Shown here: in pieces, positions 24,314 to 27,675 of the stretch | Position numbering within the stretch: the stretch's first letter is position 1 | Layout of the letters: the number at the start of each line of letters is the position of its first letter | Notes under the pieces: generated by a model | What the model was told of the DNA's origin: nothing | What the model saw: only the letters and a program-made list of their open reading frames with translations | Database searches by the model: none | DNA from: CABZJG01 sp965659715 | GTDB lineage: Bacteria; Pseudomonadota; Alphaproteobacteria; Rhodobacterales; Rhodobacteraceae | Reading direction: 5' to 3' | Assembly: GCA_965659715.1 (NCBI GenBank) | Contig: CBFHXE010000028.1 | Coordinates: 1-27,675, forward strand | Length of the DNA stretch: 27,675 nt | Translations under genes and position numbers: made by a program

Positions 24314-25404
24314 TATAGCTCTCCTTTATCGGCCCGATCGGGCGGCATAACTGGCAAAGAAATACGAAATACGGTTTTGCCAGGCACCGAATCGACAGAA
24401 ATCCAACCATCATGATCGGAAATAATTTTACTGGCCAAGGCCAGCCCAAGGCCGGTTCCGTTTTCACGGCCCGACACAAACGGGTCAAAAATATCAGCGC
24501 GGATTTCGTCCGGCAGTCCCGGCCCATCATCCCAAATTTCAACTTGCAGCGGCAGCGACTTGCCCTCACCATCCGAGCGGCGCAGGCGAAAGGAATGCTC
24601 ATAATAGGTGCGCAGCCGGATCGTGCCGCCGTTTGTATTGGCGGCCTCTGAGGCGTTTTTGACCAAGTTGAGCATCACCTGAAGCAATTGATCACTGTCG
24701 CCAAGAACGGCCGGCAATGAGGGGTCATAATCTTCGACGATCTTCATATGTGCGCCAAACCCAACTTGTGCCGACCGGCGCGCGCGGTCCAGCACATCGT
24801 GAATATTAACTTCGTTTTTCTCCAAAGACTTCAGATTTCCAAATTGCTCGACCTGTTCAAGCAGTTTCACAATCCGGCGGGTTTCCGTGACAATCAGATC
24901 GGTCAGCTCTAAATCCTTGGGAGCAAGCCCCATGGACAGCAACTGCGCAGCGCCGGTAATTCCCGCAAGCGGATTTTTAATTTCATGCGCCAGCATTTCG
25001 GCCATTCCGATCGCTGATTTTGCAGCAGACTTAACAGTTTGGGATTGGGTCATTCGCCCGGCCAATTCCCGCGGGGCAATGAGCAAAATCATCATCTCTG
25101 GATGACCTACAATCGGTGCAAATTTAAGATTGCACTGCATTGGCGCTCGATCACCGGTGCCCACATCTACATCATTGACAAAAAGCGGGGTGGCATTGCG
25201 CCGCGCGCGTTGAAAACTTTTTTCAAGCGGCGCATCAACCATCAACTTATCCCACAAGGGCTCGCCCTGTACTGCCCGCTGCGAGAGGTTAAAAAACCCT
25301 TCGGCGGCAGGGTTTATTTCAACAATTAAATCTTGGGAATTCAGCACCACTGCCGGCACCGGCAGTGAATTCCAAATGGCCTCTTGCGGGTTGGACATAC
25401 TCAT
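24313..25404 (-). CDS. ntrB: Nitrogen sensor histidine kinase NtrB (GlnL)
   Basis: Cytoplasmic kinase/phosphatase that controls NtrC in response to PII, 363 aa. No membrane segments. An N-terminal PAS domain (about residues 10-115) is followed by the H-box MLAHEIKNPLAGITGAAQLLS with His140, an N-box NLVKNASEAAN near 247-257, and the G-boxes DDGPGLP near 292 and GTGLGLALA near 316. The start overlaps the dusB stop by four bases (ATGA). The next gene is ntrC, the cognate regulator. Confidence 0.95.
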   Translation of the reverse strand: MSMSNPQEAIWNSLPVPAVVLNSQDLIVEINPAAEGFFNLSQRAVQGEPLWDKLMVDAPLEKSFQRARRNATPLFVNDVDVGTGDRAPMQCNLKFAPIVGHPEMMILLIAPRELAGRMTQSQTVKSAAKSAIGMAEMLAHEIKNPLAGITGAAQLLSMGLAPKDLELTDLIVTETRRIVKLLEQVEQFGNLKSLEKNEVNIHDVLDRARRSAQVGFGAHMKIVEDYDPSLPAVLGDSDQLLQVMLNLVKNASEAANTNGGTIRLRTYYEHSFRLRRSDGEGKSLPLQVEIWDDGPGLPDEIRADIFDPFVSGRENGTGLGLALASKIISDHDGWISVDSVPGKTVFRISLPVMPPDRADKGEL

Positions 25405-26378
25405 GCCGCTTGCCCCTGTTCCATCGCATCGGGCAAAACCGCAAAAACATCCTCAGGGGTTACGGCTGTCAGAATTTTGCGGCGCAGGGCCTGCTCTGTA
25501 CCAGCTTCATCCATATACCACCCCAAATGCTTGCGCGCGACACGTACCCCAAGATCGCGCCCGTAAAACTGTAAAATACTGTCGTAATGCTCTGCTACCA
25601 ATTGGCCAAACTCCTTAAAATTTGGGCGAGCAATCTTTGGGGCCTGAAAAAGCTCATATGCCAATTCCGACAGAAGCCAAGGCCGCCCTTGCGCGCCGCG
25701 ACCAACCATAATCCCATCTGCACCAGACAGCGCCAAAGCCTGCTTTGCGCTGTCGAGACTGGTAATGTCACCATTTGCAATCACAGGGATTTTAACTGCC
25801 TCTTTGACCTGCCGAATGGCGGCCCAATTTGCGCGGCCTTTGTAAAACTGGCAGCGGGTGCGGCCATGGATTGTGATCATTTTAATGCCCGCGGCCTCGG
25901 CCCGTTTTGCAAGCTCTGGTGCATTCAGGTTTGTCTCATCCCACCCCAGACGGGTTTTCAATGTCACCGGCAGCTTGACAGCCGCCACCACAGTCTCGAT
26001 CAGGCCTAGCGCATGATCAAGGTCTTTCAAGAGCGCAGATCCGGAATATCCGGTGACCACTTTTTTCGCGGGGCAGCCCATATTTATATCAATCATCTGC
26101 GCGCCATTGGCTTCCACCATACGGGCAGCCTCTGCCATCCAGTGGGCTTCGCGCCCGGCAAGCTGAACCGCGGTATTTTCAGCCTCGAGCCCCAATTCGG
26201 TTTTTTCGCGCGTACCTGACCGCCCGATCACCATGTCTTGCGACGCAACCATTTCACTCACTACCATTCCCGCCCCAAATCGCGAAACGATTTGGCGGAA
26301 CGGTAGATCGGTTATTCCGGCCAGTGGCGCCAAGAATATCGGTGGTGAAAGAGACAAAGCCCCAGAGGATAATTGCAC
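25401..26378 (-). CDS. dusB: tRNA-dihydrouridine synthase DusB (NifR3)
   Basis: FMN-dependent enzyme that reduces uridine in tRNA to dihydrouridine. The start chosen is GTG 26378, because AAAGGAG lies eight bases upstream; a longer frame from 26432 adds residues MTCFDVLVCLF, which are unlike the family. This gives 325 aa. It shows PPIFLAPLAGITDLPFR near the N-terminus (FMN site), the catalytic Cys102 in DINMGCPAKKV, TLKTRLGWDE, TIHGRTRCQFY, and VIANGDITS with GADGIMVGRGAQGRPWL. nifR3-ntrB-ntrC is the classic Rhodobacter capsulatus operon order, and the gene is first in this transcription unit. Confidence 0.95.
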   Translation of the reverse strand: MQLSSGALSLSPPIFLAPLAGITDLPFRQIVSRFGAGMVVSEMVASQDMVIGRSGTREKTELGLEAENTAVQLAGREAHWMAEAARMVEANGAQMIDINMGCPAKKVVTGYSGSALLKDLDHALGLIETVVAAVKLPVTLKTRLGWDETNLNAPELAKRAEAAGIKMITIHGRTRCQFYKGRANWAAIRQVKEAVKIPVIANGDITSLDSAKQALALSGADGIMVGRGAQGRPWLLSELAYELFQAPKIARPNFKEFGQLVAEHYDSILQFYGRDLGVRVARKHLGWYMDEAGTEQALRRKILTAVTPEDVFAVLPDAMEQGQAA

Positions 26379-26571
26379 GAAATAGGCTCCTTTCGGGCAG
26401 AATAGGCAAACAAGCACGTCAAAACAAGTCAATCACGCCGATTATTTAGACAAATTTTCTTATATGCCTATTTTATAGTCATATATCTGACCTCGATTCC
26501 AAGATTGCGTCACCGTTTGTGAGCGCGTAGACAGAGAGCAATTCTTTTATTGAACAACCATGGATCATCAG
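26379..26571. promoter_or_regulatory. Divergent promoter region of dusB-ntrBC and ispDF
   Basis: About 190 bases between the two divergent genes, with a strikingly AT-rich stretch at about 26445-26490 (TTTTCTTATATGCC, then ATTTTATAGTCATATATC). It must hold both promoters. I see several -10-like hexamers but no -35/-10 pair I would defend. Confidence 0.35.
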
Positions 26572-27675
26572 ATGAGCGTTGCCGCTTTAATTGTCGCCGC
26601 AGGACGTGGCAGCCGCGCCGGCGGTGCAAAGCCAAAGCAATGGCAGCATATTGCCGGAAGGCCAGTTGTCGAGCATACGCTGGAACGGTTTGCCCGACAT
26701 CCGCGCATTGATCGCATCATGGTGGTGCTGCATCCCGACGACATGGACCTACTGAAATCAACAGACTGCGAAATCACTCAGGGCGGCGCCTCGCGCGATG
26801 CTTCGGTGCGCAATGGGCTAGACGCTTTGGCCGCCAATCCGCCCGATCATGTGCTGATCCATGATGTCGCCCGCCCTGCACTCAGTGAAGCTGTCATAGA
26901 GCGCGTGCTGGGCGCCCTTGCCACCCACCAAGCTGCGGCCCCCGCCCTGCCCGTCACCGACGCGCTGTGGCAGGGCGCGAACGGCCAAGTCACCGAAAGC
27001 CACGCCCGCGATGGGCTATACCGCGCCCAAACCCCGCAGGGATTTCACTTCGATGCCATTTTAAAAGCCCATCACGCCAATGACGCGCCTGCGGCAGATG
27101 ATGTTGAAGTGGCCCGGCGCGCCGGGTTAGAGGTGGCCATCGTTGACGGCGATGAACGCAATTTGAAAATCACACGGCCAGAGGATTTTGCGCGCACCGC
27201 CCTAGCCCTAAAAGGATCGCATATGACAGATATTCGCTTGGGAAATGGCTATGACGTCCATGCGTTTGAGCCCGGCAATGAAGTGATCCTATGCGGTGTG
27301 CCGGTCGCACATACAGCCCAGCTGAAAGGCCATTCGGATGCCGATGTGGCGATGCACGCCATCACCGATGCGCTTTATGGAGCTATAGCAGAGGGCGATA
27401 TTGGCCGGCATTTCCCACCCTCTGATCCACAATGGAAAGATGCCGCAAGTGCGGTGTTCTTATCGCATGCGGCAAAGCTGGTGCGTGCAAGAGGCTTTGA
27501 CATCAGCAATATAGATTGCACTATTATTTGCGAGCTGCCCAAAATAGGACCGCACGCGGCTGCCATGCAAGCCAATCTGGCAAAGATTATAGGTATAGAG
27601 CCAACACGTATCAGCGTGAAAGCCACCACCAGCGAGCGATTGGGATTTACCGGCCGCCAAGAAGGGATCGCTGCA
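26572..27675 (+). CDS. ispDF: Bifunctional IspD/IspF enzyme, 3' end outside window
   Basis: Fused enzyme of the non-mevalonate isoprenoid pathway. The N-terminal half is IspD, 2-C-methyl-D-erythritol 4-phosphate cytidylyltransferase: AALIVAAGRGSRAGGAKPKQW (CTP loop), GGASRDASVRNGL, LIHDVARPAL and NLKITRPEDF. The second half is IspF, 2-C-methyl-D-erythritol 2,4-cyclodiphosphate synthase: GNGYDVHAF (metal ligands Asp and His), GHSDADVAMHAITDAL and GAIAEGDIGRHFPPSDPQWK. The frame is open through the window end, at ISVKATTSERLGFTGRQEG, so roughly the last few residues are missing. ATG 26572 is chosen because it starts right at the first strand; ATG 26560 in the same frame is possible. This fusion is common in alphaproteobacteria. 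Confidence 0.93.
   Translation, partial: MSVAALIVAAGRGSRAGGAKPKQWQHIAGRPVVEHTLERFARHPRIDRIMVVLHPDDMDLLKSTDCEITQGGASRDASVRNGLDALAANPPDHVLIHDVARPALSEAVIERVLGALATHQAAAPALPVTDALWQGANGQVTESHARDGLYRAQTPQGFHFDAILKAHHANDAPAADDVEVARRAGLEVAIVDGDERNLKITRPEDFARTALALKGSHMTDIRLGNGYDVHAFEPGNEVILCGVPVAHTAQLKGHSDADVAMHAITDALYGAIAEGDIGRHFPPSDPQWKDAASAVFLSHAAKLVRARGFDISNIDCTIICELPKIGPHAAAMQANLAKIIGIEPTRISVKATTSERLGFTGRQEGIAA

Overview
The window looks like chromosomal DNA from an alphaproteobacterium of the Rhodobacterales (Roseobacter group). The inference rests on gene content and order: an SspB-alpha ClpXP adaptor gene beside fumC, a DUF4169 protein and a ribbon-helix-helix protein; and the block dusB(nifR3)-ntrB-ntrC-ntrY-ntrX-trkA-trkH-hfq-hflX, divergent from a fused ispDF. 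Other signs are an RNase E with a large acidic insertion in its S1 domain and an NtrC without the GAFTGA loop. There are no tRNA or rRNA genes, CRISPR arrays or recognisable insertion sequences.

Layout. 1-2030 is accessory DNA: a small unrecognised protein on the minus strand (161-496), then a decayed chromate-resistance locus on the plus strand. That locus holds a rhodanese-ChrB protein cut by an in-frame TGA and a possible remnant of chrA. 2034-4444 is a plus-strand cluster: sspB, fumC, a DUF4169 gene and a ribbon-helix-helix gene, the last three overlapping at their ends. 4502-7638 is a minus-strand cluster: ccdA (intact), an alpha/beta hydrolase-like gene split by an in-frame TAG, and a cytochrome P450 gene with an internal deletion and frameshift. 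7733-7957 is a TusA-family gene with a good terminator. 8009-10813 is rne on the minus strand, with a structured upstream region of about 400 bases. 11226-12098 is a 3-hydroxyisobutyrate-dehydrogenase-family gene (minus), divergent from a penicillin-acylase-family gene (12188-14653, plus).

14655-26378 is one long minus-strand series of core regulatory genes. Read in transcription order it is dusB, ntrB, ntrC, ntrY, ntrX, trkA, trkH, hfq and hflX, mostly with overlapping or near-touching ends. It couples tRNA modification, two nitrogen/redox two-component systems, potassium uptake, the RNA chaperone Hfq and a ribosome-associated GTPase. The divergent ispDF gene (isoprenoid precursor synthesis) runs off the right end.

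Most of the window is well-known core genome. The points that merit a second look are the cluster of four independently damaged genes or remnants, structured leaders ahead of sspB and rne, and the two response regulators without a canonical sigma-54 contact loop. I found no convincing new defence, mobile or biosynthetic system.
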